Source: Vibrio sp. qd031
Lineage (GTDB): Bacteria; Pseudomonadota; Gammaproteobacteria; Enterobacterales; Vibrionaceae
Reading direction: 5' to 3'
Length of the DNA stretch: 64,000 bases
Assembly (NCBI RefSeq): GCF_002100145.1
Contig: NZ_JXQD01000025.1
Location: 806,818 to 870,817, forward strand
Under the pieces are notes generated by a model, which saw only the letters and a list, made by a program, of their open reading frames with translations, had not been told where the DNA came from and did not search any database. Below are positions 44,472 to 52,597 of the stretch, piece by piece. The translations under genes were made by a program, and so were the position numbers. Each line of letters starts with the position of its first letter. Within the stretch, counting starts at the first letter, position 1.

Positions 44472-45842
44472 TTGATTTCAGTCGATAAATTAGACGCATT
44501 AACACTCAAAGTTTCTCACGTCATGGAATCGGCTAAACGCTTAGACTTAGACTTTTACTTTTTCTTCCCCAGTGAAATAGGAATCAATAGCCAAGTTTTA
44601 TCCGAGAATGAGCTGTACTACAGCGCCATGACCGAAAAACGAGCTTATTTCAGTGATAAGACTCACCTTCCACTGGTGCATAGCCGATTGGCTAAGCGTG
44701 GTAAGCTATCGGACAATCAATACCGTGTCAGTTTAAGCTTGTATGCTTATCAGTACGTGATTGCGCTTGACTCAGCGGTCAACGGGTTGCGCGCCTCGAT
44801 TAAGTCAACTGACACCGTCACAGAAGATGAAGTGGACGAAGTTATTCACTTGTCTCTTGATATTCTCAAAAAATTACGTCGCTCCGTGCCGTATGAAGAA
44901 GCCCAAGTACGCTACTACATCAACATCGACAATTACCTCTCTTGGTACACCGAACAAAAGTTTTTAGCCTTAGTTGCGCACCTTCCCAGAGGTAAGGAAT
45001 ACACTCTATTGCGTGACAGACTCATTACCATTTGCGAGCGCGAACAAGCGCATCGCGTTCTAAATAAATACAATAGTAAAAAAGTCAATGAAGACGTCAC
45101 TCGCTTGTCCAACAAAATGCGATTGCTTCGACGCTTGATAGAGCATCCTATTGTACTTAAAAGTAAAACCTCAACGGTTGGTAAAAACCAAAGCCGCGCT
45201 ATTAAAGGCATTGCAACCGGTCTGGTCATGGTGTTTGTATCGCTGTCATTGATCGCTGCACGGGACTATTTGGGTGAAATAACCGCTTCTTTTGTGTTTG
45301 CTATGAGTGTTATTTACGCGCTGCGAGAAATCTTCAAAGACGATCTGCGTGATGTGATGTGGCGTTGGATACGTAAAGGTAAGCCTAAATGGCGTAAAGA
45401 TTATATTGACCCTAGTACAAAAAAACGTGTTGGCGGAAAGCTAGAATGGCTTGACTATACTCGGTTTGAATCACTACCAGATCGAATCAAAACCATTCGT
45501 AAAACCCGAGTTTCACAGCGTGAGGAACAAGTACTGCACTACCATTCGAAAGCTGCCCTTTCGACAACACTGTTTCTCAGTGGTTATGAACAGACCCGCG
45601 AGAGCATGATGTTTAATTTACGTCCTATTACTCGTTTCATGGATAGAAACTCTAATCGAATTTATAGCCTTAATGACGGGCAGGTGAGCCGTGAGAACGT
45701 CGAAAAGCGCCACTTAATTAATCTGATCGTAAAAGAAGATCGACACGATGGCGCGCCTATCTACTCTAGATTTAAATTGATCGTGAGCCGTTCTAAAATT
45801 GTCGATATAGAAAAAATACCGTTAGATAATAAGACGTCCTAA
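44472..45842 (+). CDS. Conserved two-TM protein of unknown function
   Basis: The protein has 456 residues, family not recognised. A long cytoplasmic helical region (1-240), rich in charged residues, is followed by two close membrane helices (about 246-288, around GIATGLVMVFVSLSLIA and ITASFVFAMSVIYAL). A basic C-terminal domain (290-456) has many Arg/Lys and segments such as EWLDYTRFESLPDRIKTIRKTR. The start is TTG, with AAGGAG eight bases upstream, which supports it. It is divergent from cvfB. It could be a cytoplasmic-facing membrane scaffold; no catalytic motif is visible. Codon use looks like its neighbours, so it is probably not recently acquired. Confidence 0.78.
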   Translation: MISVDKLDALTLKVSHVMESAKRLDLDFYFFFPSEIGINSQVLSENELYYSAMTEKRAYFSDKTHLPLVHSRLAKRGKLSDNQYRVSLSLYAYQYVIALDSAVNGLRASIKSTDTVTEDEVDEVIHLSLDILKKLRRSVPYEEAQVRYYINIDNYLSWYTEQKFLALVAHLPRGKEYTLLRDRLITICEREQAHRVLNKYNSKKVNEDVTRLSNKMRLLRRLIEHPIVLKSKTSTVGKNQSRAIKGIATGLVMVFVSLSLIAARDYLGEITASFVFAMSVIYALREIFKDDLRDVMWRWIRKGKPKWRKDYIDPSTKKRVGGKLEWLDYTRFESLPDRIKTIRKTRVSQREEQVLHYHSKAALSTTLFLSGYEQTRESMMFNLRPITRFMDRNSNRIYSLNDGQVSRENVEKRHLINLIVKEDRHDGAPIYSRFKLIVSRSKIVDIEKIPLDNKTS

Positions 45843-45865
45843 CGCGACTCACATAGACGATACAG

Positions 45866-46342
45866 TTATGACTTAACCTTTACCGACAACGTCAACGCGA
45901 AACGGGCCATGACTTCGTCTTTAGACAGCGTTGGGCAATAAACTAAAATCTCTACCGGTTCATTAATACGCTCTCCCGTGTCGATACTTCGGTTAAGCAT
46001 GTCGTCGATTAACGCGCCATCTTTACACACGAACACAGCGTCAGCTTCAGGGCGCTTTAAAAACTCACCTTGCACCGACTTAAACGCCAGCGAGACTTTT
46101 TTGCCTAGCAGCTGCGCTTTATGCATCGCTAAAAAGCCACCGGCTACATCAGCACCAACGGCCAACGCGCCAAAATACATACTGTTAAGATGGTTTTTAT
46201 TGCGACGATTAAGTGGGAGCTTCACTTGCACTTGTTCACCGTCAATGGCGAGCAAACGTGGACGTGTCATCCAAATAAGGGGGACTTTACGAAAAGCAAA
46301 TAGCAATAAACCAAGATTGGCTTTAGTGAGTGGAGAAAGCAT
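45866..46342 (-). CDS. DUF4442 hotdog-fold (thioesterase-like) protein
   Basis: The protein has 158 residues. The pattern NRRNKNHLNSMYFGALAVGADVAGG, with N-H-x-(N/G)-S/T-x(2)-G-A in a long helix, typifies the DUF4442/YiiD-C hotdog proteins related to PaaI thioesterases. The following strand reads VSLAFKSVQGEFLKRPEADAVF. It is probably a cytosolic acyl-CoA or acyl-ACP binding or hydrolysing enzyme; substrate unknown. It is convergent with the unknown 44472 gene. Confidence 0.78.
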   Translation of the reverse strand: MLSPLTKANLGLLLFAFRKVPLIWMTRPRLLAIDGEQVQVKLPLNRRNKNHLNSMYFGALAVGADVAGGFLAMHKAQLLGKKVSLAFKSVQGEFLKRPEADAVFVCKDGALIDDMLNRSIDTGERINEPVEILVYCPTLSKDEVMARFALTLSVKVKS

Positions 46343-46429
46343 TCAGGGTTCCCTAAAAATTTTACAACTGATTAGACCAGTTATCCTACTCCACCCACAA
46401 CAAGACAACAACTTTTTAACAAAGGTTTA

Positions 46430-47098
46430 TTATTTCAATGTGTTGATCACGCCTGATATGTGTAGTTTCTTATCCGCAACTCGCTCTTTTAGTGACGGTG
46501 TCACTAAAGCGTTAGGCCCGATAAAGCAAGGTTTCCCAGCCTCTGACGCCGACAATATACAGTCATACACCAACTGTTCTAACACAGCGCTCGATTGCAT
46601 TGGACTATCAAGCTGTGATGTTGCGAACGTGCTCATCCCCAACTCTTCTACGTCTACAACCACGCCGTCAACATACGAAATCAGCTTGATTAACGCCAAC
46701 GCAGACGCCGCACTACTGACACTCATCAGCACCTTCAACCCAGGGATCCCGCGAGGAAGCCCATGCGCCGCCAGCGCATCAATAGCCGATGCTGCTTCGC
46801 TCATTAAGCGAACATACGGGACAACCACATTAAGTACGTACCCCTTTGCTTTAAGCGAAGTGGCGATGTTGCAACATGCGTCCCACAATGGCTCAGCATG
46901 AGGCACTGCTTTGGGGAAGACCAAGTACAACGGCTCGTCTTGACTCAGAGACGTCATTTGAGTGGTGACTTGCTCAATTTGGGTGGCTAAATCACTGGTA
47001 TGCTCACTAAGCAATGTAGGAATATCGATCCAATTGCCTACACTTTCGTTTGATTCTGGTTGTACGATCGGTTTACACCAAGACTGTTGGTTGCTCAA
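46430..47098 (-). CDS. PEP-utilising-enzyme barrel-like protein of unknown function
   Basis: The protein has 222 residues, no catalytic family confidently assigned. The centre, LPRGIPGLKVLMSVSSAASAL (about 113-134) followed by VDGVVVDVEELGMS (about 143-157), resembles the PEP-utiliser C-terminal barrel of PEP synthase ('..G.kVG.MIE.PaA.l.ad...vDFfSiGTNDLtQ'), but the Glu, the GTNDLTQ loop and the catalytic Cys are replaced or absent. The gene lies beside an aroH-type DAHP synthase, and in E. coli ppsA and ppsR lie beside aroH. It may be a stripped-down, non-catalytic relative of PEP synthase. A matS motif lies at its 3' end. Confidence 0.6.
   Translation of the reverse strand: MSNQQSWCKPIVQPESNESVGNWIDIPTLLSEHTSDLATQIEQVTTQMTSLSQDEPLYLVFPKAVPHAEPLWDACCNIATSLKAKGYVLNVVVPYVRLMSEAASAIDALAAHGLPRGIPGLKVLMSVSSAASALALIKLISYVDGVVVDVEELGMSTFATSQLDSPMQSSAVLEQLVYDCILSASEAGKPCFIGPNALVTPSLKERVADKKLHISGVINTLK
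46492..46504. other. matS site (MatP binding motif)
   Basis: GTGACGGTGTCAC matches GTGACRNYGTCAC exactly and sits in a slightly longer inverted repeat, AGTGACGGTGTCACT. It lies inside the PEP-utiliser-like gene. Confidence 0.75.
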
Positions 47099-47273
47099 TG
47101 TCAGCTCCTTACTACATTTTCAATCTGTTACGACGAGATTACCGTATTCAGACTCGAAACCCTAGCGACAATCAACAAACATTTGTACCTATGCCTCTTG
47201 CAACAGTTAAAGTGTTTATTCCACCGGCTTTTTCCGCTATCTTATGCGCTCACAAATGAAAAAGCTTAGAACA

Positions 47274-48329
47274 ATGCCTTTAAAAACTGATGAACTTCGC
47301 ACACAGCCACTAGGTCCGATGCCAACGCCTAGTGAGCTTGTCGCTACTCACCCACTGACAAATGAAGTGGCCGAGCACATAGCGCACTCTCGCCAAACTA
47401 TTGAGCAGATCCTAACGGGTCAAGACCCACGTTTGCTTGCTATTGTCGGTCCTTGTTCTATCCATGACACTGAAGCCGCAATGGAGTACGCAGCAAGCCT
47501 TAACGCGCTGCAGGAAAAGTATCGCGATCAAATCTTCATTGTGATGCGTACCTACTTCGAGAAGCCTCGGACTGTTGTGGGTTGGAAAGGTCTAATTACT
47601 GACCCAAATCTTGATGGTTCCTACGCGCTAGAAACCGGTTTAAGCAAAGCTCGAAAACTGCTGCTTGATATTAACAAGCTGGGCCTTGCAACAGCCACAG
47701 AATTTCTCGATATGATCACTGGTCAGTACATTACCGACCTAATTTCATGGGGTGCAATCGGTGCGCGTACCACAGAGTCACAAATTCACCGCGAAATGGC
47801 CTCAGCCTTGTCTTGCCCGGTTGGATTTAAAAATGGCACCAATGGTAATGTAAAAATCGCCATCGATGCTGTGCGCGCCTCTAAAGCGTCTCATTACTTT
47901 TATTCTCCAGATAAGTCTGGTCGCATGACGGTCTATCGCACCAGCGGTAACCCTTTTGGCCACGTGATTCTACGCGGTGGTGATACTGGGACGAACTTTG
48001 ATAGTGAGTCGGTTTCAAACGCTTGCCAAGCGTTGGCAGAGTTTGACCTTCCTCCACGTGTCGTGGTCGACTTTAGTCACGCTAACTGCCAAAAACAGCA
48101 CAATAAGCAGCTCGATGTCGCCAAAGATATTGCGCAGCAAATTCGCTCTGGTAGCACACAAATTGGTGGCATCATGGCTGAAAGCTTCATTAAAGAAGGG
48201 AATCAGCCGATGACGGACATTAACAATCTTGAATATGGAAAATCAATTACCGATCCATGTTTAAGCTGGGATAACACCGTTGCGATGCTAGATATCTTGG
48301 CGGATGCAGTAAAAAGCACTCAAAAATAG
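47274..48329 (+). CDS. aroH: 3-deoxy-7-phosphoheptulonate synthase, AroH (Trp-sensitive) type
   Basis: The protein has 351 residues from the ATG at 47274 ([19 protein letters not shown]), close to the E. coli AroH start; in-frame ATGs at 47244 and 47256 are less likely and no start has a strong SD. The metal/PEP site [36 protein letters not shown] and [12 protein letters not shown] are intact. [13 protein letters not shown] is specific to the AroH branch, not AroF or AroG. It condenses PEP and erythrose-4-phosphate, first step of aromatic synthesis. I see no TrpR or TyrR operator upstream. YajQ follows after 11 bp. Confidence 0.92.
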   Translation: MPLKTDELRTQPLGPMPTPSELVATHPLTNEVAEHIAHSRQTIEQILTGQDPRLLAIVGPCSIHDTEAAMEYAASLNALQEKYRDQIFIVMRTYFEKPRTVVGWKGLITDPNLDGSYALETGLSKARKLLLDINKLGLATATEFLDMITGQYITDLISWGAIGARTTESQIHREMASALSCPVGFKNGTNGNVKIAIDAVRASKASHYFYSPDKSGRMTVYRTSGNPFGHVILRGGDTGTNFDSESVSNACQALAEFDLPPRVVVDFSHANCQKQHNKQLDVAKDIAQQIRSGSTQIGGIMAESFIKEGNQPMTDINNLEYGKSITDPCLSWDNTVAMLDILADAVKSTQK

Positions 48330-48340
48330 CAGGAGTTAAC

Positions 48341-48823
48341 ATGCCTTCATTTGATATTGTTTCTGAAATTGATACCGTTGAACTGAGTAACGCAGTCGAT
48401 AACGCCAACCGTGAACTCTCAACTCGTTTTGACTTTCGTGGCGTTGAAGCGAGCTTTGAAAAAGTCGACGACAACGTAAAGCTTAGTGCTGAAGGCGATT
48501 TTCAGTTAAAGCAGATGCGCGACATCCTGCGCGGAAACCTCACTAAGCGCGGCGTTGACGTAAATGCGATGGAGTCTAAGGAACCATCAGCGTCTGGGAA
48601 AAGATGGAGCCAGGTTGTTGAATTTAAACAAGGTATAGACACACCAACGGCGAAAAAAGTGGTTAAAACCATCAAAGACGCAAAGATTAAAGTTCAAGCG
48701 GCTATACAAGGCGAGAAAGTACGTGTAACCGGTAAAAAGCGTGATGACCTACAGGCTACAATGGCGTTGATACGTGGTGCCGAATTAGGCCAGCCATTTC
48801 AGTTCGATAACTTTCGAGACTGA
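48341..48823 (+). CDS. yajQ: YajQ family nucleotide/RNA-binding protein
   Basis: The protein has 160 residues. It begins [20 protein letters not shown] and has the family motif [16 protein letters not shown] and the repeat of two ferredoxin-like folds ending FQFDNFRD. Some YajQ proteins (Xanthomonas, Pseudomonas) bind cyclic di-GMP and act with transcription factors; E. coli YajQ binds tRNA and GTP. Which applies here is unknown. It follows aroH by 11 bp, probably co-transcribed, SD AGGAG. Confidence 0.95.
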   Translation: MPSFDIVSEIDTVELSNAVDNANRELSTRFDFRGVEASFEKVDDNVKLSAEGDFQLKQMRDILRGNLTKRGVDVNAMESKEPSASGKRWSQVVEFKQGIDTPTAKKVVKTIKDAKIKVQAAIQGEKVRVTGKKRDDLQATMALIRGAELGQPFQFDNFRD

Positions 48824-48850
48824 TCTCTTTAATCGCTATCAATATTAAGT

Positions 48851-48876
48851 AAAGCCGGTCTAACGACCGGCTTTAC
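48851..48876. terminator. Bidirectional terminator between yajQ and the siroheme gene
   Basis: Arms AAAGCCGGTC / GACCGGCTTT with a four-base loop lie between two convergent genes, with T-rich flanks on both sides. Confidence 0.85.
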
Positions 48877-48878
48877 TG

Positions 48879-49826
48879 TTAGTAGGTTGCGTAATAGACG
48901 TACTCGACTAGAGTCGCCTTTGGCTGGTAACTGTCTCGATTTCGCTTATCGACAAAGACCACATGTGTCAGCCCCTCACTATCATCGCTTGTTTCAAGCT
49001 TATTAAGCAAAAATTGATACTCTTGAAGCGTAGAAAAACTCTTTTTGTCGGCATCTCGACGAGACATCTCTATGTATTCACGAGGAATGTCAGGTTGACT
49101 ATAAACAACATCAGCTAATTGCATAAGCCTTGCAGCCTTCAATGACAATAACTCGATATCTTCTCCCCACTCGACGACAATCACTTTTGAACGACGAGGC
49201 TGCATATTTGAATGACATGTTTGAAGTGCTGCATCTAACTGCTTGACACTACATGCATTATTTACCTCTGTCATATCAAAAAAGGCTTCCCAAAAATGTC
49301 GCCTGCTTTCGACTGTCGCGTAATTTGACTTAACCCACTCTCTATTATCTTGAGCAAATTGAGCCAGTAGCGCAAGATTCTGCGGAAGCACCGCTTCTAA
49401 GTTTCTACGAACATTTCGAATCAATACAGGTGAAGCGCCACCGGAGCTGATCGCGAGTTGAATTGGACCACGTTCAATCATCGACGGAGTTATAAAGTCG
49501 CAATAGGGCTTATCGTCAACAACGTTCACCATAATTCCTAACGATTTTGCATCATTATAGACTTGTCGATTGACGCTAGGTTGATTAGTGGTTGCCCAGA
49601 TTTGTACCGCATTATCAATCAACGATTTCTCGTAGGTAGATGGTATCCAAATAATCTGTTTTTGTTTCGCCAATTGCCGCAAATCTGGGTGTGCTTCAGG
49701 AGCAATCAGAGTCACACTCGCACCACTTTTGAGTAAAGGCTCTATTTTTCTACACGCGACATCACCTCCCCCAATTACAGTCACTGGCTTGTGATTAAGA
49801 TCAAAAAATAGAGGAAAGTACTGCAT
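48879..49826 (-). CDS. Siroheme synthase N-terminal domain (precorrin-2 dehydrogenase/ferrochelatase) protein
   Basis: The protein has 315 residues. The first 200 match the CysG-N/Met8 module: NAD-binding VTVIGGGDVACRKIEPLL (about 15-32), VVDDKPYCDFITPS with the catalytic Asp, and SSGGASPVLIRN with the conserved Ser. It should oxidise precorrin-2 and insert iron to make siroheme for sulfite and nitrite reductases. The methyltransferase half of CysG is absent; instead about 100 residues (215-315) form a distinct C-terminal domain I do not recognise, with VVEWGEDIELLSLKAARLMQ, slightly like the start of a SUMT domain. Separate SUMT must be encoded elsewhere. Confidence 0.85.
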   Translation of the reverse strand: MQYFPLFFDLNHKPVTVIGGGDVACRKIEPLLKSGASVTLIAPEAHPDLRQLAKQKQIIWIPSTYEKSLIDNAVQIWATTNQPSVNRQVYNDAKSLGIMVNVVDDKPYCDFITPSMIERGPIQLAISSGGASPVLIRNVRRNLEAVLPQNLALLAQFAQDNREWVKSNYATVESRRHFWEAFFDMTEVNNACSVKQLDAALQTCHSNMQPRRSKVIVVEWGEDIELLSLKAARLMQLADVVYSQPDIPREYIEMSRRDADKKSFSTLQEYQFLLNKLETSDDSEGLTHVVFVDKRNRDSYQPKATLVEYVYYATY

Positions 49827-50021
49827 ACGGTCTCCTTAACCTAAGAATTGGCCTGACTCACCAAAGTAGTGCAACAAAGGGCTGCCAGCGTTCCATAATT
49901 CTAAAAATACTAGTTTATTACTGTGAAATTATCATACTAATTAACATTTAAAGCTACATTTACACCAAAAAACCAACTAAAACGACTACTAATTAGGCCA
50001 AACATGACATTAATGTCGTTC

Positions 50022-50038
50022 TGCACTATTAACATGCA
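50022..50038 (+). promoter_or_regulatory. NtrC-like enhancer site 1 of aapJ
   Basis: TGCACTATTAACATGCA is 17 bp, with TGCA ends in the 17-bp spacing of the NtrC consensus TGCACY-N5-RGTGCA. It is centred about 160 bp upstream of the predicted sigma-54 start point. Confidence 0.55.
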
Positions 50039-50069
50039 CGTTGCACTATTTACACGGGCGCAACATTTC

Positions 50070-50086
50070 TGCATTCTAAGAGTGCA
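50070..50086 (+). promoter_or_regulatory. NtrC-like enhancer site 2 of aapJ
   Basis: TGCATTCTAAGAGTGCA is 17 bp with the same TGCA-N9-TGCA form. It is centred about 115 bp upstream of the predicted sigma-54 start point, 48 bp from site 1. Confidence 0.55.
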
Positions 50087-50164
50087 TAGCTTAGGTAGAT
50101 ACATAAAATCATTTTAAATTAACAATTTGTGTAATCAACAATCCTAATCTAGTTTTTTAAATGA

Positions 50165-50182
50165 TTGGTTTTTATCTTGCAT
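50165..50182 (+). promoter_or_regulatory. Sigma-54 promoter of aapJ
   Basis: TTGG-TTTTTATC-TTGCAT gives the GG-N10-GC spacing (GG 50167-50168, GC 50179-50180) and the TTGCAT -12 element. A start point near 50192 would give a leader of about 87 bases. The -24 side lacks the CAC of the consensus. Confidence 0.6.
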
Positions 50183-50278
50183 AGAAATGGATCACTAACA
50201 AACAATTGCATACACAACATGTAGAACGTTATTTCAGTAATTTACTGAATCATCATGGAAAATAACAGGAAGGATACA

Positions 50279-51307
50279 ATGGCCAATAAACTCACCATTC
50301 TAGCTTCAGTTGTTGCTGCATCAGCTGCTGTTATGTCTAACAGCGCTTTTGCTGCCGATAGCACTCTAGACAAAGTTAAAGAATCTGGCGCACTTACATG
50401 TGGCGTAAGTACCGGTCTTCCAGGCTTTTCTAACCCAAACTCTAAAGGTGAATGGGAAGGCATTGACGTTGAGTATTGTCAGGCATTAGCCGCAGCAGTA
50501 CTAGGCGACAAGACTAAAGTTAAATATGTTCCACTAACAGCAAAAGAACGTTTCACTGCGCTTCAGTCAGGTGAAATCGACGTATTGTCACGTAACACCA
50601 CGTGGACACTACATCGCGATACTGCTCTAGGTCTCAACTTCGTAGGCGTAAACTACTACGATGGTCAGGGCTTCATGGTTAAGAAAGAGCTCGGCCTTTC
50701 ATCTGCTACTGAGCTAGATGGTGCAGCAGTTTGTGTTCAGTCTGGTACAACAACTGAACTTAACCTAGCTGACTACTTCCGTACAAAAGGCATGAAATAC
50801 AATCCAGTAGTGTTTGATACTGCAGCTCAAACGTCTGCAGGATTCGACAGCGGTCGTTGTGACGTGCTAACGACCGACCAATCCGGTCTGTACGCACTTC
50901 GCTTAAACCTAAAAGATCCAAGTTCAGCAGTGGTACTTCCAGAGATTATCTCTAAAGAGCCTCTAGGCCCTGTAGTTCGTCAAGGTGATGACAAGTGGTT
51001 TAACGTTGCAAAATGGACGCTAAACGCGATGATCAATGCTGAAGAATACGGTATCACCTCTAAGAACGCTGACGAAATGCTTAAGTCAAACGATCCAAAT
51101 ATTAAGCGTATCTTGGGTGTTGACGGTCCTAAAGGAACAGCCCTAGATATCTCTGATGATTGGGGTTACCAAGTCATCAAACAAGTTGGTAACTACGGCG
51201 AAAGCTTTGAACGTACGGTTGGTACAGGTTCACCACTTCAAATTTCGCGCGGTGTAAACGCTCTGTGGAATGCTGGTGGCTTCATGTACGCTCCTCCATT
51301 GCGTTAA
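50279..51307 (+). CDS. aapJ: General L-amino acid ABC transporter substrate-binding protein AapJ
   Basis: The protein has 342 residues from the ATG at 50279, with AGGAAGGA just upstream; an in-frame ATG eight codons earlier lacks an SD. A signal peptide (about 1-25, ending NSAFAAD) is followed by an SBP_bac_3 domain with GVSTGLPGFSNPN near the ligand site. Aap-type proteins bind a broad set of L-amino acids in the periplasm. It heads the aapJQMP operon and is separated from aapQ by an attenuator-like hairpin. Upstream sites suggest activation under nitrogen limitation. Confidence 0.95.
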   Translation: MANKLTILASVVAASAAVMSNSAFAADSTLDKVKESGALTCGVSTGLPGFSNPNSKGEWEGIDVEYCQALAAAVLGDKTKVKYVPLTAKERFTALQSGEIDVLSRNTTWTLHRDTALGLNFVGVNYYDGQGFMVKKELGLSSATELDGAAVCVQSGTTTELNLADYFRTKGMKYNPVVFDTAAQTSAGFDSGRCDVLTTDQSGLYALRLNLKDPSSAVVLPEIISKEPLGPVVRQGDDKWFNVAKWTLNAMINAEEYGITSKNADEMLKSNDPNIKRILGVDGPKGTALDISDDWGYQVIKQVGNYGESFERTVGTGSPLQISRGVNALWNAGGFMYAPPLR

Positions 51308-51331
51308 TGGGAATCTAAAAATAATAACACT

Positions 51332-51356
51332 AGGGCGGGAAACCGCCCTTTTTCCC
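51332..51356 (+). terminator. Attenuator-like hairpin between aapJ and aapQ
   Basis: Arms AGGGCGG / CCGCCCT around a GAAA loop are followed by TTTTCCC. It lies about 25 bp after aapJ. Such hairpins often stabilise binding-protein mRNA and let only part of transcription reach the permease genes. Confidence 0.8.
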
Positions 51357-51382
51357 TTACATGGATTTGAGGTTAAAGTTGT

Positions 51383-52585
51383 ATGAATCCTAACTCTTCA
51401 GATGCGGCGGATCGCAGCGCACCGCCTAAAAACACAAACCTGCTTTATAATCCAACCTTCCGCTCGGTCGCCTTTCAGGTCATTGCCATCTTCTTGCTCG
51501 GCCTATTTTTTTACACCATTGTAAACAATGCTCTGAGTAATCTAGATTCTCGCGGGATCGCTACCGGTTTTGGTTTTTTAAATCAAGAGGCAGGCTTTGG
51601 TATTGGTCTAACGCTTGTCGAATACGACGAAACCTTCAGCTACGGCCGAACCTTTATCGTAGGACTACTCAATACGGCTTTAGTGTCAGTATTGGGTATC
51701 TTTTTGGCGACAGTACTCGGTTTTACGGTCGGTATTGCACGTTTGTCGTCAAACTGGTTAGTCAGTCGATTAGCTGCTGTGTACATCGAAATTTTCCGTA
51801 ATATTCCACTGCTTCTACAAATTTTCTTCTGGTACTTTGCTGTATTACAAGCGTTGCCATCACCAAGAGAAAGTATGAGTCTGGGTGAAGCCGTGTTCCT
51901 AAATGTCCGCGGCCTTTATTTCCCTGCTCCAGTGTTTGAGCCAGGAAGTGGCGTTGTCATCGCCGCTTTTGTAGCCGCAGTCATTGCGTCAATCGTGTTG
52001 TATATTTGGGCTCGCAATAAGCAGAGCTTAACAGGGCAACAAACACCGGTAGTCAGTATAAGTCTTGGACTAATTATCGGTCTCCCACTGATCGCCTATT
52101 TCGCAACAGGCATGCCAATTAGCGCTGAAATGCCAGTGTTAAAAGGGTTTAACTTCAGAGGGGGGATTAGCATTATTCCTGAGCTTGCTGCCCTAACATT
52201 GGCGTTAAGTATCTACACAGCGTCATTTATTGCTGAGATCGTACGTTCAGGTATCAATGCGGTTAGCCATGGGCAAACTGAAGCAGCAATGTCACTTGGG
52301 TTACCAAGAACTCGCACGCTAAAATTGGTCATTATTCCGCAAGCTATGCGAATAATTATCCCGCCACTCACCAGTCAATACCTTAACTTAACCAAAAACT
52401 CGTCGCTTGCTATGGCGATTGGGTACCCAGATTTGGTGTCAGTATTCGCTGGAACAACCCTTAACCAGACAGGTCAAGCCATTGAAATTATTGCAATGAC
52501 AATGGGTGTTTACCTAACACTAAGCTTGGTAACGTCGGCGTTAATGAACTACTACAACAAGAAAGTCGCCTTGGTTGAGAGATAA
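51383..52585 (+). CDS. aapQ: General L-amino acid ABC transporter permease AapQ
   Basis: The protein has 400 residues and about eight hydrophobic segments. It carries a HisM-type permease domain; the EAA loop facing the ATPase reads EAAMSLGLPRTRTLKLVIIPQ. A long central insertion between helices is typical of AapQ. Near the N-terminus is VYIEIFRNIPLLLQ, the family signature. With AapM it forms the inner-membrane channel. It follows aapJ after the hairpin and precedes aapM by 12 bp. Confidence 0.95.
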   Translation: MNPNSSDAADRSAPPKNTNLLYNPTFRSVAFQVIAIFLLGLFFYTIVNNALSNLDSRGIATGFGFLNQEAGFGIGLTLVEYDETFSYGRTFIVGLLNTALVSVLGIFLATVLGFTVGIARLSSNWLVSRLAAVYIEIFRNIPLLLQIFFWYFAVLQALPSPRESMSLGEAVFLNVRGLYFPAPVFEPGSGVVIAAFVAAVIASIVLYIWARNKQSLTGQQTPVVSISLGLIIGLPLIAYFATGMPISAEMPVLKGFNFRGGISIIPELAALTLALSIYTASFIAEIVRSGINAVSHGQTEAAMSLGLPRTRTLKLVIIPQAMRIIIPPLTSQYLNLTKNSSLAMAIGYPDLVSVFAGTTLNQTGQAIEIIAMTMGVYLTLSLVTSALMNYYNKKVALVER

Positions 52586-52597
52586 GAGGGATAACAG

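Larger units (their letters stand above)
49827..50278 (+). promoter_or_regulatory. Long regulatory region upstream of aapJ
   Basis: This 452-bp gap holds the aap control region: two 17-bp TGCA-N9-TGCA motifs, a third imperfect copy between them (50042-50062, TGCAC...GCGCA), and a sigma-54-type promoter. The leftward siroheme gene must also start its transcript here. No RNA gene was recognised. Confidence 0.65.

Noticed and set aside
45978..46901. 307-codon open frame on the plus strand
   Set aside because: It is antisense to two coherent minus-strand genes (DUF4442 and PEP-utiliser-like), is Ser/Thr/Ala/Pro rich with no domain, and has no SD.
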